A model generated the notes under the pieces. It was not told the DNA's origin. It saw nothing but the letters and a program-made list of their open reading frames with translations, and did not search any database. The translations under genes and the position numbers were made by a program. Shown one piece after another: positions 13,601 through 23,707 of a DNA stretch of 64,000 nucleotides; position 1 is the first letter of the stretch, and every line of letters starts with the position of its first letter. Source of the DNA: Flabesymbios commensalis (lineage: Eukaryota > Annelida > Polychaeta > Terebellida > Flabelligeridae); contig OZ024903.1 in NCBI GenBank assembly GCA_964017125.1, forward strand, positions 66,653,201 to 66,717,200. The letters run 5' to 3'.

Positions 13601-16600
13601 ACATTGGTGAGAACTCACTGCACGTGCAAGCCCCCATCCACTCGCAAGCCGCCACTCGTGCACGCTGGCATCAGGTGTAACTGGTATATTAACACAGGCT
13701 GACACCTCATGCAGCCACGGCCCGCTATATAGGCCGAGACAACGTGGTTACCATCACATTCATCTTGGAATAATCTTATTTGGGCACGACGATATCTAAA
13801 TATCGTATTTGTTTTTAGATACATTACTACTGATTAGAATAATAGAAATGCATCTGCAACATACTGTATAAATGCTTCAAAAAGACGTAGGCCTAACTGA
13901 TTAAATTTACGTCTAATTTCACACAGCAGACCGTCCCTGGCCTGATGACGTCATCTACTCTTGCCTACCTTAGCTATTTATCAAATGATGGTGTATCATC
14001 TCTGCAGGGACATCATGTATACATGCGTATACGTGCGCTATAACATTGGTTCAAAGCAGCAGCAGCATTAATGGGCCAATGCCATGGTTGGATCGTCTGG
14101 GTTTAAGCACGTATCAACTGACGACCAAAACGTGACGTAGCACGATAAACAGGGGCCGATGTTTTTCGTGTCAATAGAGGCTTCAAATCTTACTTAGCAT
14201 TAAGCCCACCGGTAGGCCCTATACATTAACGTCGCATTCAAATGCCGGGAATTTAACAGGGACGCTTGTAAATCTGTCTGACTCAATGATCACTGAGTTA
14301 GTGCAATGGACAGCTATTACTTTTGTTGTAAGTAAATCTGACACGCTGTCGTTATTCTGACACAACTCAACGATTAATTACCCAACACACACAGGTGTTA
14401 TTCAATGCTGGTCCACCTGTACGATGTGGTCCAGTGTTAAAACAACATGTACATATGTACAAGATTACAACTAGGCTACATGTAACAGTAGCATACCGCG
14501 TATACACCCACGCTTATACACCCATGCTCACAACACACTGACCGTGGCTCAACCATGTTGACACGGCTACACACAGAAGGCTGGTAGATTTTTTCAAGCC
14601 AGCTGACTGGATATACAGGGTACATGAAAAAGGGGGGGGCGCGTTTATTAGGGGCGGTGCGTTTATAAGGGATAATACTGTATGTAAATTTTCCATACCT
14701 TGAACTCTTTCTTGGCTGTACGTCTCATCTGCACTTGTTCAACTTTACCAAAGGTTCCAAAAAATTCCATCAGCTCATCCAACTTGGAATCGGGTCCAAA
14801 TCCTTTCTATAAAATGATACATAAATTCTTTAAAACAATATTTTTGTACACAAAATCTGGCGATTCTCGAATACATAATTAAGACACAATTCTAATTATG
14901 TACTAATACACCCTTTTCAATGACAACATGCCACACATTAACCAAAACTTAACTATTTTGTTCAGACTTTTGTTTATGCGCAAAATGCCAGAAATGGGTT
15001 TTGTTTTATCAATATACATATTAGTAATTGTAGATGAATTTTAAACATCCATACATAACTTGCATATGCTTCTAATTCTTGACATATTAATATGTAATTA
15101 AAAAAGGTATATCTAATTGAGTCAATTAAAAAAAATAAAGTCTTTTATAGGTAAATTTCGGCAAAATGTGGACATGGATCATTTTAACTACAAACCATTC
15201 AAGTGTGATTGTAGGTGATGTAGGGATAATTCAAAATGGCATGACAAAATAGCTTACAGCATATACTGTTCTGTTAGCAAGATCAGTTCTCCTTTCTTGA
15301 TTAAATTCTGGCAGAGGCTTATCAGGTGATCGTCTGATTTTCTTTCCTTCTTCATCAGTCTAAAATTAGTCAAATATATCAATTTTGATGCAATATTTTT
15401 TTACTAATATATTAGTATCAGTATTTTAGTAACTTGAATTGTTAAAAAAATATTATATATTATAAGTATTACCGGTACACAAGAGCACACTTCAAAATAG
15501 CCCTCCGCTAGAGTATGATAACTTCCAAGGTCTATCGTCAAGAAGTGACTGATGACATGGCATATATATTTAATATATATAGTCTAGATATATATAATGT
15601 TCTGAGCTATATACATGACTTGCATCCACAAGGTGAAATTAACAACATAAAATCAGATAAGTCTGCCATCTTGAATCGTTATCCAACCATGATCGAACTT
15701 GGCAGAGAATAGTTAATAGCAACATACTGAGCAAATTTCAGAAGAATACATACAAAACATTTGTAAGTTACCACACACACACGGTAAAATTAATGATACA
15801 CCTAACATTACATCCAATATATAAAAGTTGTTATAACAATTATTGACCTTGTCTGAGAACGGCTATAATAAATATGCAAAACAAATTTCAGCAGCATAAT
15901 AAAACCTAAACTTTAAATGACACTGTTTATATGCATAGACAAACAGACGAACAAACAATCTGACTCAAAACAATTTCAGTCTGCAACTTTTAACTCGAAT
16001 AAACTAACCTCCATTAATTGAGATGTTGATTTCTTGACAGCAGCAATAATGACATTGGGGTCATCACTCAGACACTTCAGTCGATGAAAGGTTATCATCG
16101 TTTCCAATGTCACCCCTGTTTTCAGTTAGGGAGTGTAGTCTTACAAGATTGTTTGAAAAAAAAGACAATTTTGCGGCATGTGTTGATTACAACACAAAGA
16201 TCTGCTCTGGAAACAAAAGGTATGTCAAAATGAAAAACTTAGATCTTGGGTTACCCCCTGAAGGTATCCTAGAGGAGTAGTGTGAAAAATATTAAGATGA
16301 TTGGACAAGTAGTTCCGTAGAAATGTTATGAAAAAAGTCGCACCTCAAATCCCTCTTGAGATCTCGCAAATTCCTAAGGCACAGACACCAGAGGTTTTAA
16401 CAGATATCGCCTGATTCCAAATATCACTAGTTCAGCTTAACAAGAGGCCAAAGGCTGCCATCATGACTATCTAGTCAATGGATATGGCATGCTCATTTGC
16501 TGAATATTGGTTTTGCAATTTTAATCAGATCTGCAGAAATGTAACAAAGTGCACTGATGCTGGACAAATACTAGTATAATATAGGTTTTATTCATCCACC

Positions 16601-17740
16601 AAACAAAAATAAAAACATATTTCTACATCTGAGTACCAAGAGCATCACTTCTCACTCCAGAATTTTTACCAAAGAGTTTGGAGAATTGTAATGTATATGT
16701 GCGAACCTCCAGTTCCGCTAAACTGAATGAGCTACCACAGCAGATAAAGGAGAGAGGACAAAGATTGTCCTGTCACTGTTTGGTGAAGGTGTCCTCTCGT
16801 GTGATATTTGACTACTTTTTCCTTTTATTGAAATATGGTCGAAACAAGCTGTTTACCTCGTAGAGTGCAAATCTTGACATTTGTTGTTTCAGTTCATAAC
16901 AAAATGTGTTTTCTAGACAGACATAAAGCATATGTATATCAATTCATATTAATGTGGCAGTGGTGTCAGTTACAATTTGTCAATATATTCTCCAAGGTGC
17001 CAGCATTGAGAAAGTTGAAATTAGTAGATCATATCAAAGGTAAAAAACTTTGCAAGCTGTGCCAGAGCTACGTAAGTGGTTCAGAATCTAGGGGGAATTG
17101 AATATTTTTCAATTTTAGATTTCTTGAAATCTGAAGGGAAAACCTGTATTTGTGAGATAATTCTCATTGATGTGATAATTTTGTATATTATTGCATGTCA
17201 TTGGAAGATGGCGCACAAAATAGATACTGTTCTCAAAAAAAAAACAAGGTTTGCACCTCTGTATCCTGCATAAGGTTGACATAAATACTACGGGATTAGA
17301 GAACTAAGCAGAGCATCATTTATATCACATCAGTAATGATCAAAAAGGATACACCCATCATCTTCTTTGACCTTTGCTTGTAAAAATTTGTCTTTGCCAA
17401 GATTAATATCACCAAAATAATACTGCAAGATGAAGAAAGACAACATAAATCTCAACAAATATGAACATTCTTTACAGAGTGGTAAGAATTTTTCAAAGAT
17501 GATTATGCATTTCAGATATACTTTATTAATACAAGTCACTGGTAGAAAGAAGGGTACTAAGGAGTAACTGCAGCTGAAGAGATTGTTCTAGTTCATAAAG
17601 AAAGAAGGGAAGCTAATGAGATTGCTGTAGAGAATAAATTATTTCAAAATGAAAATTAAAAACCTCACTTCAATCTGTTGAATTATTTTCTTCTCTATCT
17701 CTGAGATCTCAGCTACTTCACCATTTTTTTCTTCAGACAT
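7556..17740 (-). CDS. SSB: La ribonucleoprotein (Lupus La antigen homologue), 13 coding exons
   Basis: La binds the 3' oligo-U ends of new RNA polymerase III transcripts, protecting them and aiding their folding, mainly in the nucleus. Thirteen exons with GT-AG borders join without a frame break into 389 residues, close to the roughly 400 of animal La. Residues about 10-95 are the La motif (IEYYFGDINLGKDKFL, then DDGWVTLETM). Residues about 113-190 are RRM1 (NRTVYAKGFG, GSCFVIYDSLDTAKKFL). Residues about 225-335 are the atypical RRM2/xRRM with the RNP3-like stretch EEEEQFWRNLF. A basic tail rich in R, K and D/E follows. The start codon sits 30 bases inside an exon with a good acceptor upstream, so a non-coding first exon is expected. 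Introns carry MITEs and a 1.2 kb TIR element, but none disturbs an exon. Identity is very secure; exact splice borders are inferred by eye. Confidence 0.96.
7694..7902. mobile_element. TTAA MITE, family F copy 1, in La intron 12
   Basis: From TTAACCCTTTGCCTGCTAAT to GGATAAGGGCTAA. The hairpin at 7813-7869 has arms AACCACTTGAGGCTGTG and its inverse around GGATCGTGGTAGCTAGCTA. Confidence 0.7.
8440..8930. repeat. Tandem degenerate repeat in La intron 12
   Basis: About three units with GAACTTGTCTGAGAAC, AACATG.A.AACAAAT, GGATACATGAAAAA and GCGCCCACAAGG. Looser copies of the same phrases occur at 15640-15910 and 38640-38930. Confidence 0.55.
9101..9161 (-). CDS. SSB: La exon 12
   Basis: Encodes residues 345-365, PWKRRADRRDNRDGDDSEAK. 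It is a basic and acidic low-complexity tail of the kind that holds nuclear localisation signals in La. Confidence 0.87.
9279..9379 (-). CDS. SSB: La exon 11
   Basis: Encodes residues 311-344, GEEEEQFWRNLFRSQRERR then DRKKGGRFQRGFKSQ. It includes the C-terminal helix of the xRRM and an R/G/K-rich tail. Confidence 0.92.
10467..10573. mobile_element. Palindromic MITE, family A copy 2, in La intron 10
   Basis: CCAGTAAAAACAAAACATTT to AATGTTGTGTGTTTACTGGG with centre GTCGGCCCAATGTCTTCAAC. Confidence 0.75.
10610..10727 (-). CDS. SSB: La exon 10
   Basis: Encodes residues 272-311, ARVRFEQANSAQTAWDKTKE then AGEGKLEIKGSVLEGNVLT. This is the second half of RRM2. Confidence 0.93.
11267..11413 (-). CDS. 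SSB: La exon 9
   Basis: Encodes residues 223-271, starting EFRKKITVGSVLKLTNIGEG and ending AWIEFEQGETE. This is the first half of RRM2/xRRM. Confidence 0.93.
12139..12172 (-). CDS. SSB: La exon 8 (34 bases)
   Basis: A very short exon encoding EMKQKREEEERE, a charged and probably helical linker. Its phase (two bases in, none out) connects exons 7 and 9 exactly. Donor GTAAGT and acceptor ATCAG are good. Confidence 0.88.
12299..12549. mobile_element. TTAA-type MITE, family C copy 1, in La intron 7
   Basis: CAACCCTTTAAGCCCGCACG to GGCTTGAAAGGGTCAA. Left end opens CACGATGCATTAAAGCATC. Hairpin at 12466-12517 with arms CCACTACAAGTCG and CGTGGCTTGTAGTGG around GAATTGCGACAGCAATTC. Confidence 0.75.
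12816..12887 (-). CDS. SSB: La exon 7
   Basis: Encodes residues 187-211, KDDYFKTKTEEKKQLKEETA then KCDE. It matches the family KDDYFAKKNEERK and begins the charged linker between the RRMs. Confidence 0.92.
13167..13267 (-). CDS. SSB: La exon 6
   Basis: Encodes residues 154-187, GSCFVIYDSLDTAKKFLDAE then SVKKDDVELVRFSK. This is RNP1-like strand 3 and helix 2 of RRM1. Donor GTGAGT leaves two bases of a lysine codon. Confidence 0.93.
13472..14682. mobile_element. 1.2 kb TIR DNA element in La intron 5
   Basis: Imperfect terminal inverted repeats of about 27 bases: TACCATATTATCCC / TACAGTATTATCCC, each running into a TAATAAACGCG-like or TATAAACGCAC-like phrase. GGCGCGTTTATTA recurs near both ends, as expected of transposase-binding repeats. 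No transposase is visible. It lies between La exons 6 and 5 and should be spliced out. Confidence 0.65.
14699..14806 (-). CDS. SSB: La exon 5
   Basis: Encodes residues 118-153, KGFGPDSKLDELMEFFGTFG then KVEQVQMRRTAKKEFK. It covers helix 1 and strand 2 of RRM1. The human counterpart has QMRRTLHKAFK. Confidence 0.94.
15258..15359 (-). CDS. SSB: La exon 4
   Basis: Encodes residues 84-117, including KKIRRSPDKPLPE, which matches the family linker KIRRSPSKPLPE. It ends in NRTVYA, the first strand of RRM1. Confidence 0.94.
15640..15910. repeat. Degenerate repeat related to the 8.4-8.9 kb array
   Basis: Phrases GAACTTGGCAGAGAATAG, CAACATACTGAGCAAATTTC and GACCTTGTCTGAGAACGG recur about 160 bases apart, matching the array in intron 12. 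Confidence 0.4.
16009..16115 (-). CDS. SSB: La exon 3
   Basis: Encodes residues 48-83: VTLETMITFHRLKCLSDDPN followed by VIIAAVKKSTSQLME. This is the second half of the winged-helix La motif. Confidence 0.93.
16116..17352. other. La intron 2, no clear feature
   Basis: A 1.2 kb intron. The phrase AACAAGAGGCCAAAGGCTGC near 16439 looks like a dispersed repeat end, but its extent cannot be set. Confidence 0.45.
17353..17422 (-). CDS. SSB: La exon 2
   Basis: Encodes residues 25-48, YYFGDINLGKDKFLQAKVKE then DDG plus the first base of W. This is the core of the La motif. The conserved tyrosines and the D in FGD, which contact the RNA 3' end in the family, are present. The donor GTATCC was chosen because only it restores the family DDGW in frame. 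Confidence 0.93.
17669..17740 (-). CDS. SSB: La exon 1 (coding part)
   Basis: Encodes residues 1-24, starting MSEEKNGEVAEISEIEKKII and ending QQIE just before the La motif's YYFGD. The donor is GTGAGG. Upstream of the ATG the exon continues to a pyrimidine-rich acceptor (TTTTTTTCCAG) at about 17771. Confidence 0.93.
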
Positions 17741-17770
17741 GTTGATGGCTAGAATGTAATTATGTATACT
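17741..17770 (-). other. SSB: La 5' UTR part of the first coding exon
   Basis: Thirty bases lie between a run of T ending in CCAG and the ATG. This pattern marks a 3' splice site, so transcription should start in a separate upstream non-coding exon, which I could not locate. Confidence 0.55.
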
Positions 17771-17941
17771 CTGGAAAAAAAGAATATGTTAAAATATAAT
17801 ACAGTTCAGGAAGCATTTTGTAGTTTGTCATTTAATAAGGCAATGGAAAAGAGGAAAATTAACACAAGGTTGTCCTACTAGACCAGTATATATGCAAGGT
17901 CAGCAAGTTTAAAAACAGGTGAATGCACTGAAATTAGACTA

Positions 17942-18050
17942 CCCAGCGAACACGAGACATTGGCCCAACGTTGGTTTACTGTTGGACCAACATCGTAGAT
18001 GGTGGAACAAAAGTGAACCAACGCTGGGCCAAAGTCGCTTATTTGCTGGG
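17942..18050. mobile_element. Palindromic MITE, family A copy 3
   Basis: CCCAGCGAACACGAGACATT to GCTTATTTGCTGGG, bounded by TA on both sides (17940-17941 and 18051-18052). Centre ACATCGTAGATGGTGGAAC. Confidence 0.8.
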
Positions 18051-18379
18051 TATGGGTAAAATATGTTATGGTTGATGCTCACTTAATCAAGTAAATCAAT
18101 CTGAAAGAGGTCTATTTCAAAATTTTTCATCATTTGAAGCTGGGAATTGTACAAACACAGAATAGCCGATAAAAATTGATTAATAGACTAGTTGACTGGG
18201 TAATTGGTACAAGCAGGGCTCGCCAAATCGCATGCCCGGACACCCAGGGCTACCAGCTTTTTATATATTTGGCTACAAGAAGTTGTCTATTTTTGTCTCT
18301 ATAAAAAAAGTCCAGTAGCCCAGAAAGTTATCAGGGCTACCAAACACAATAAGGATTTGTCAACCCCTGACAGGGTAGG

Positions 18380-18440
18380 GCCTACAGTCTGTTTCACCAG
18401 ATCTTGCGAGTAGCCTTTTTTAGCCGGTGTTTGAAAAAAA
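18380..18440 (+). repeat. Left arm of a widely spaced inverted repeat
   Basis: CTACAGTCTGTTTCACCAGA plus GAGTAGCCTTTTTTAG is repeated inverted at 21990-22065. Confidence 0.55.
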
Positions 18441-18694
18441 AAAATACTCGGATCATTTTTCCATCTTCCCCAATATCCCTGAAAATTTGGTGGAATTTTC
18501 TTCTATTTCTTTATGGTAACAGCGATCACTCCCCAAATGGAGTAATGCACGCCGTGACCAGTGTGTGTTTGTGTGGTGCATATTCAAAAATTGGTGTAGA
18601 TGTGCTTAAATATAGCCCCTAAAATTAAACAGGAGGTTATAATGAACGAAAAAAAATGGTGCAGTGAGAATAAAAAGTGAAGTTAAAAACCCCT

Positions 18695-20081
18695 TACCGT
18701 ATATTGCTGCGTATAGTACGCTACTTTTTTTCTTTTTTGAGCTCGTTTTTGACCTAGTGCGTATTATCCACCAATGCGTACAATATATTGATTTTGCTGA
18801 GATTTGTCACTCAAAATTTTGATAAATAGGCAGTATCACGTCTCCCGAGTGAGCTGTGATCTCCTAACTCCTTGAATTTTCGCCCAAAAATGGCAAATTA
18901 CTTCAGCAGCTATAATGAAAACATTTGTTTCTAATACACTTAAGATGTCTAGTGAAATAACATTTCATAACAACCTAGCATTTATTTGTCTTTCAAATAT
19001 CCGATGAAGCCATTTATCATTGTTATTTAAATATTAATCTACTCGTCAGACATCGCTAGGCCTACTTCATCATGTGTATTGCTTTCATTGCGTGACCACT
19101 GTGAAGCTTCTATTCCATTCACCAGATGTCGCTGTCGGCGGCGACGTGACTTGCCTATCTTATACACTGTATAAGACGTGATTAATAGCAGGTTTTATTA
19201 TTATAGGCCTACATATTTCACTGCAATACATATTCAAGTCAACGGTATTCTAAAATACAGACAAAATGTATCCTGTTAGAATGTTTAAATATTATTAGAA
19301 CGCTAATACCGATAGGTTTCACAGCAAAAAGAATAATATAATAATAAATAATAATAATTATGCTCTTGATATAATTGCCACATTCCTGAATCCATACATA
19401 TACACATGATACATGATAGACATTAATTGTATGCTTGTAATAAATCACCTTGACAGTGCTGTCACCAATACATACATGTGCCATTTTATTATTGTTACTC
19501 TTAATAAAAACTTGTACGTTGTTATACATAAATGTTTTTTTTATTCGTTGTATCTTAATAAAAATTAGCTAGATTTTATCGCTGTTTCGGCCGTCATAAA
19601 CCATGTAAACGGTAGGCATCCCATTGAAGACTAGACTGTAAACCAATTCACCAGACGGCGCTTTTCCTGTCATTTACCTGACTATAACTGCTTTCACCAG
19701 GTGGCGCTAATATGTTATATCGTGATGATTTGTGGTCGAATCAACACTAAAACAAAAATAAATATAATACTCAGATAGTTCTTTCTAATTTTATATTTTT
19801 ATATTGTTTATAATATTTCTTTTCATCAAATCATTTTATTTATTTTATATAATCTTTATTAGCGAATCAATTATATCCTTATGTCACCAGCTGAGTTGAA
19901 CCACATTCTGAATGCTTTGAGTCATAAAGACATACCACACACACACCCCAGACAGACTGTGTAGATACTCACCACCCTAGTGCGTACTATCCACCGGTGC
20001 GTACTATCTGTGTTTTTTGGTACAAATATTGGTACCTGCGTACTATACACAGGTGCGTACTATACCCCGCGAAATACGATA
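18695..20081. mobile_element. 1.4 kb TIR DNA element
   Basis: Ends TACCGTATATTGCTGCGTAT and, inverted, TATCGTATTTCGCGGGGTAT, both followed by AGTACGC. Near both ends lie repeats of GTGCGTACTATCCACC type. No transposase frame is visible. The end style is like the element at 13472-14682. Confidence 0.65.
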
Positions 20082-20614
20082 ATTTGCAGTATGATCATTA
20101 TTTCACATTTTGGTGTGTAATACTATAGTATAGTCTATTATCAGTGATTATTGTTTAAAATTAAAGTTAGACTATTTGTTTAAAATTACAGCTCTCATTT
20201 TACCATTACTGTGAAACAAGAATTATATTACATACCTAATGGTCTAGCTTACAAAATACAAAAAAAAACCACAACATTTTCAGCGATGTTGGGGGAAGAT
20301 AAAGAAATAATCTAATTTAGCATTTAATCCCGACTGACCTGCCTTTGTTTGGGTGGGAGGTCTGAGTCGCACATGACATGTGTGACTCTGTTTAAACTTT
20401 CCCAAACATTCTGAGTAGGTCAAGTTGGAAGGTTCAACCTTCATATGGTACATATTCAAATCGTCCGTGAATGTTATTTTTTTTCAGCATTTTAGTAATT
20501 TTTAATAGTAGGCTAAGCCTCTTTATCCGTGTTTCACCCATGCTCTAAATATTTTCCTGTCCCCATCCTGGTTTCAGTGAACTTTCACTGTGCTAAGGAA
20601 CCGCTGTGGGATAA

Positions 20615-20839
20615 GTCCAGGAACGACACTTCTATAACACCAGAAATAGTGTTCTCTCTTTGGTCCTGCCTAGGATCAACAGTTCGGGAGACAAATCGTT
20701 CGCATACATTGCTGCTAAATTCTGGAACCAGCTATCAATCCCCATTCGAGCAACTGAAAACCCTTTACATTTTCGCTCATTAATAAAAAAACACTTTATG
20801 TCATTGGTAAAAACTGAAGAAGAAAACATCTTTATTTAG
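20615..20839 (+). pseudogene. LINE reverse-transcriptase ORF, C-terminal end (CR1/L2-like)
   Basis: An open stretch of 74 codons reads VQERHFYNTRNSVLSLVLPR, then INSSGDKSFAYIAAKFWNQL, ending KTEEENIFI and TAG. The pattern YNTR...P...GDKSF.Y.AAKFWNQL is the tail of many CR1/L2/Jockey-clade LINE proteins. An in-frame stop lies just upstream, so this is a 5'-truncated, inactive copy. Confidence 0.7.
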
Positions 20840-21270
20840 CCAGCTAATTTTTGTTCTAATGGTTGGTAGCTGTGTCCAGGTCTGCCTTAGTCAGCTCAGT
20901 CTTGGACTAGTCCCCTGGCTGGGTTGCCTGAGGTAGGAATAAAGTAATTACTTATATTATTGTAATTTATCACTGGATATATATTCTAGTCTATAATTTA
21001 TTTTTCGCTAATTTATATTATGATATGCTTATTCATGTTTTTATTGTGATAGGCCTATGTGACGCCTTTAATATTTATTAAGGTTGGAAATATTTCCATC
21101 CTCACTCTTGCCGCTGCCATCTTGCCAACAGGGACCACTGTGGAAATAAGATTTTGTCACTAGACTTCTTTCAGTGTTTTTATCCCTGGTGGCAAGTATG
21201 GTGGCACCCTGTATTTATATATGGTGATGTTTACATGTACTTTTCACTGAATAAAGCTATCTACAGCGTT
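20840..21270 (+). mobile_element. Probable LINE 3' UTR and tail
   Basis: Follows the LINE stop codon. Its last part, TTTACATGTACTTTTCACTG then AATAAAGCTATCTA, recurs inverted at 22842-22905 and is typical of LINE 3' ends. Whether one or two elements are joined here is unclear. Confidence 0.5.
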
Positions 21271-21563
21271 CTACGCACTCTGCCTGTCCAATACACTCTG
21301 ACATCATATTGCCAAATACAGACATAAGCCTATATATGCTATCACGGTACCGAAAACAAGATATTATGATTATGATACAGTAATAAGAAATTGATTAACA
21401 AACAATACAGCAACAATATCGATATAACAATTAATATATACTAGTCTGGTATCGAAGCTACGGCAACGAGCTATACCGAAAACAACTCAACTGGCGCTTG
21501 CCGTACATCGTGGTGGCCTTGCACCGTAACAGTGACAGCCGCAGTCTCGATGCTGCCTACGGG

Positions 21564-21775
21564 TTATGAATACCGAAAACAACTGCAAAATCATCGAAAA
21601 CAACATATTTAGGCTATATACAGCCTATTCCAGGTATAAAATATTATTATATATTTGGACATATGTCTTGGGGAACTATACGCACAGTCTTAAGATGAAT
21701 AAATGAAGTTGTTTTCGGTATTTCCAGGTTGTTTTCGGTAGTTTTGTTGTTATCGGTTGTTTTCGGTATTCATAA
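21564..21775. mobile_element. Short TIR element (MITE)
   Basis: Perfect 20-base terminal inverted repeats, TTATGAATACCGAAAACAAC and its inverse. Further ACCGAAAACAA / TTGTTTTCGGT units lie inside and just upstream at 21351 and 21475. Confidence 0.75.
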
Positions 21776-21799
21776 AGACAGCTACCTATCTATATGTCC

Positions 21800-21925
21800 C
21801 TGGTATTATCCCTGGTGACCAGGTCCAGGCATGGTGGCTGCCGGTTTTTTATTTTTTTAATAAATTATAATTACAATGTATGCTATGTTTCATGTATGGT
21901 TTGCTGAATAAATGAAATCAATTCA
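21800..21925 (+). mobile_element. LINE-like 3' tail
   Basis: Ends GGTTTGCTGAATAAATGAAA after an AT-rich stretch; similar in build to the 21.2 kb tail. Confidence 0.35.
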
Positions 21926-21989
21926 AAAATTCACAAAAACATTTGTTAACAAATTTTAAATACAGAATAACAGAAGTAACGTTACAGAA

Positions 21990-22065
21990 TAGCGGCTGAG
22001 AAACTAAAAAGGGCTACTCTCAGACTCAGGATCTGGTGAAACAGACTGTAGTCTAGTCTATATAT
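21990..22065 (-). repeat. Right arm of the widely spaced inverted repeat
   Basis: Reads, on the minus strand, CTACAGTCTGTTTCACCAGA then GAGAGTAGCCCTTTTTAG. The arms are 3.6 kb apart. Confidence 0.55.
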
Positions 22066-22841
22066 GGTCTATGCGCGTTGCCCAATTTCCCGGGCCATGG
22101 CCATGGCAAGGGAACAAGCAGGTTCAACAGCGCAAGCCAGGTGCTTCCCACGTGGTTTGACTTATTATCGCTCACCTAAAATTTAGTAAAAATGAAATGT
22201 CGCTCCAAATATTGTGAATGCAAGAACAAAAGTATTATATTCGCTGTTTCCAGATCACAGCTACATCAAATAAAGATACTGACAACTAATGGAATATCGT
22301 TTTTCTTCGCTTGACACAATGAAGCTTATTTCGATAGAAAAAGAGAATTTACATCAGTGAACCGGACATTGCAAACAACGAGCGAAATGCGTTTCAGTTT
22401 TAGTTATCTCTCAATCACCAGATGGCAATTGAACACAAAAAGAACAAGAATAGACTTACAGTCAGTGCCGTATCCAGAAATTAAATAAGGGGGTGTCATT
22501 TGACAAGGTAGCTCAGTGAAAAATAAACACCAAATGATAGGATTTTGTAATATATTGCTAAAAAAATTAAGATATGAGGCTGAAATATTCCTAGGCTAAG
22601 CCTCCATTTGGGCTTAGAATAGATGTAAAACCAAGATCACCCTGCAAATTAAGGGGGTGCAGTGCTTGACTAGGCCGCCCTGAGGGTACACAGACTTTTC
22701 TCCCTGTGGTCAGTTCACACTGTGATCATAGTTTAGAAAGATGTCTCGCACCCTAATCATATAGTTTAGAAAGAGGTTTGGCACCCTAACCATAGTCCTA
22801 TTTCAGAAATTAGGACGTTTCGCTCCCTAGTCATAATTGAC

Positions 22842-22905
22842 ATAGATAGATGGATAGATAGCTTTATTCAGTAAAAAAGTACATGTAAAAAAACGAGGAA
22901 ATATA
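22842..22905 (-). mobile_element. LINE 3' tail fragment
   Basis: On the minus strand it reads TTTTACATGTACTTTTTTAC, then TGAATAAAGCTATCTATC and a short GATA-type run. Same tail as at 21220-21260. Confidence 0.55.
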
Positions 22906-23079
22906 TATACTTTATGAATAAATTAATCTAAAACCAGACTAGCCTCATTGCAGACACTTAGGTAACACGTCAGTCAACCCCCGAGGTCAGAATAGCTCGG
23001 ATTCTGTGTTATGTTACATCACTCTTGTGACACTCCTGGGACAGGAAGTCCGCAAGCAAGCCGGTCGGTGAGGGAAGAG

Positions 23080-23172
23080 TACAATGTACAATGTTGGACC
23101 AACGTCGAAGACGTTGGGCCGGCGTTGCACAAATGTCGTACAATATTTACAAATGTTTTGTGTTTGTTCGGG
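23080..23172. mobile_element. Palindromic MITE, family A copy 4 (left end lost)
   Basis: Arms TACAATGTTGGACCAACGTC and inverse. The right end keeps TTTTGTGTTTGTTCGGG; the left outer arm is missing. Confidence 0.7.
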
Positions 23173-23629
23173 TGTGCCCGAAGGTGTGAGCAGGACGTGT
23201 GAACATGAGTGTAATTTTAAATACACATTAAAATGGATACATTATTGAAAGAGAACGCTAAGTTATTTTGCAGACATTTTTTTGCTAGGAGAATTCGAAG
23301 TAGGGCCTACAAAGTTCGATTTCGCTTTAAGAAATCGTGGAGTAGTTGCAAACACAGATTGATACAGATCAGCCCACCTCCATAGGCGGTTATAACGTGT
23401 AGCGAGCAGTGCCATGCAAATGTAGGCCTAGACAAAATGTTACTAAATGTAGGCCTATGCCGGCCCCTGTGTTATTTCGTGGGAAGTTTTGCGTAATTAT
23501 TGCCAACATGTTTTTTTCTTGTTTTTCATTGTGTCAGGAAGTTAAAAAAACATCTTGGCATTTTTTTGGCGGCCCAGAATCCAAAATGGCCACTAAGCGA
23601 CATAGTAAAACCTTAACTTTTAACCCTTT

Positions 23630-23707
23630 GGACCCGATGTACCGATATATCGGTATTTTTGTGACGTCATATATACCGAAGTACCGATATATCGGTATGA
23701 AATTAAC
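23630..23707. mobile_element. Short TTAA MITE-like unit with ACCGATATATCGGT palindromes
   Basis: Starts TTAACCCTTTGGACCCG, contains ACCGATATATCGGT twice and TGACGTCA at 23662-23669, then meets a second TTAACCCTTTCAGGTC start. Confidence 0.5.
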
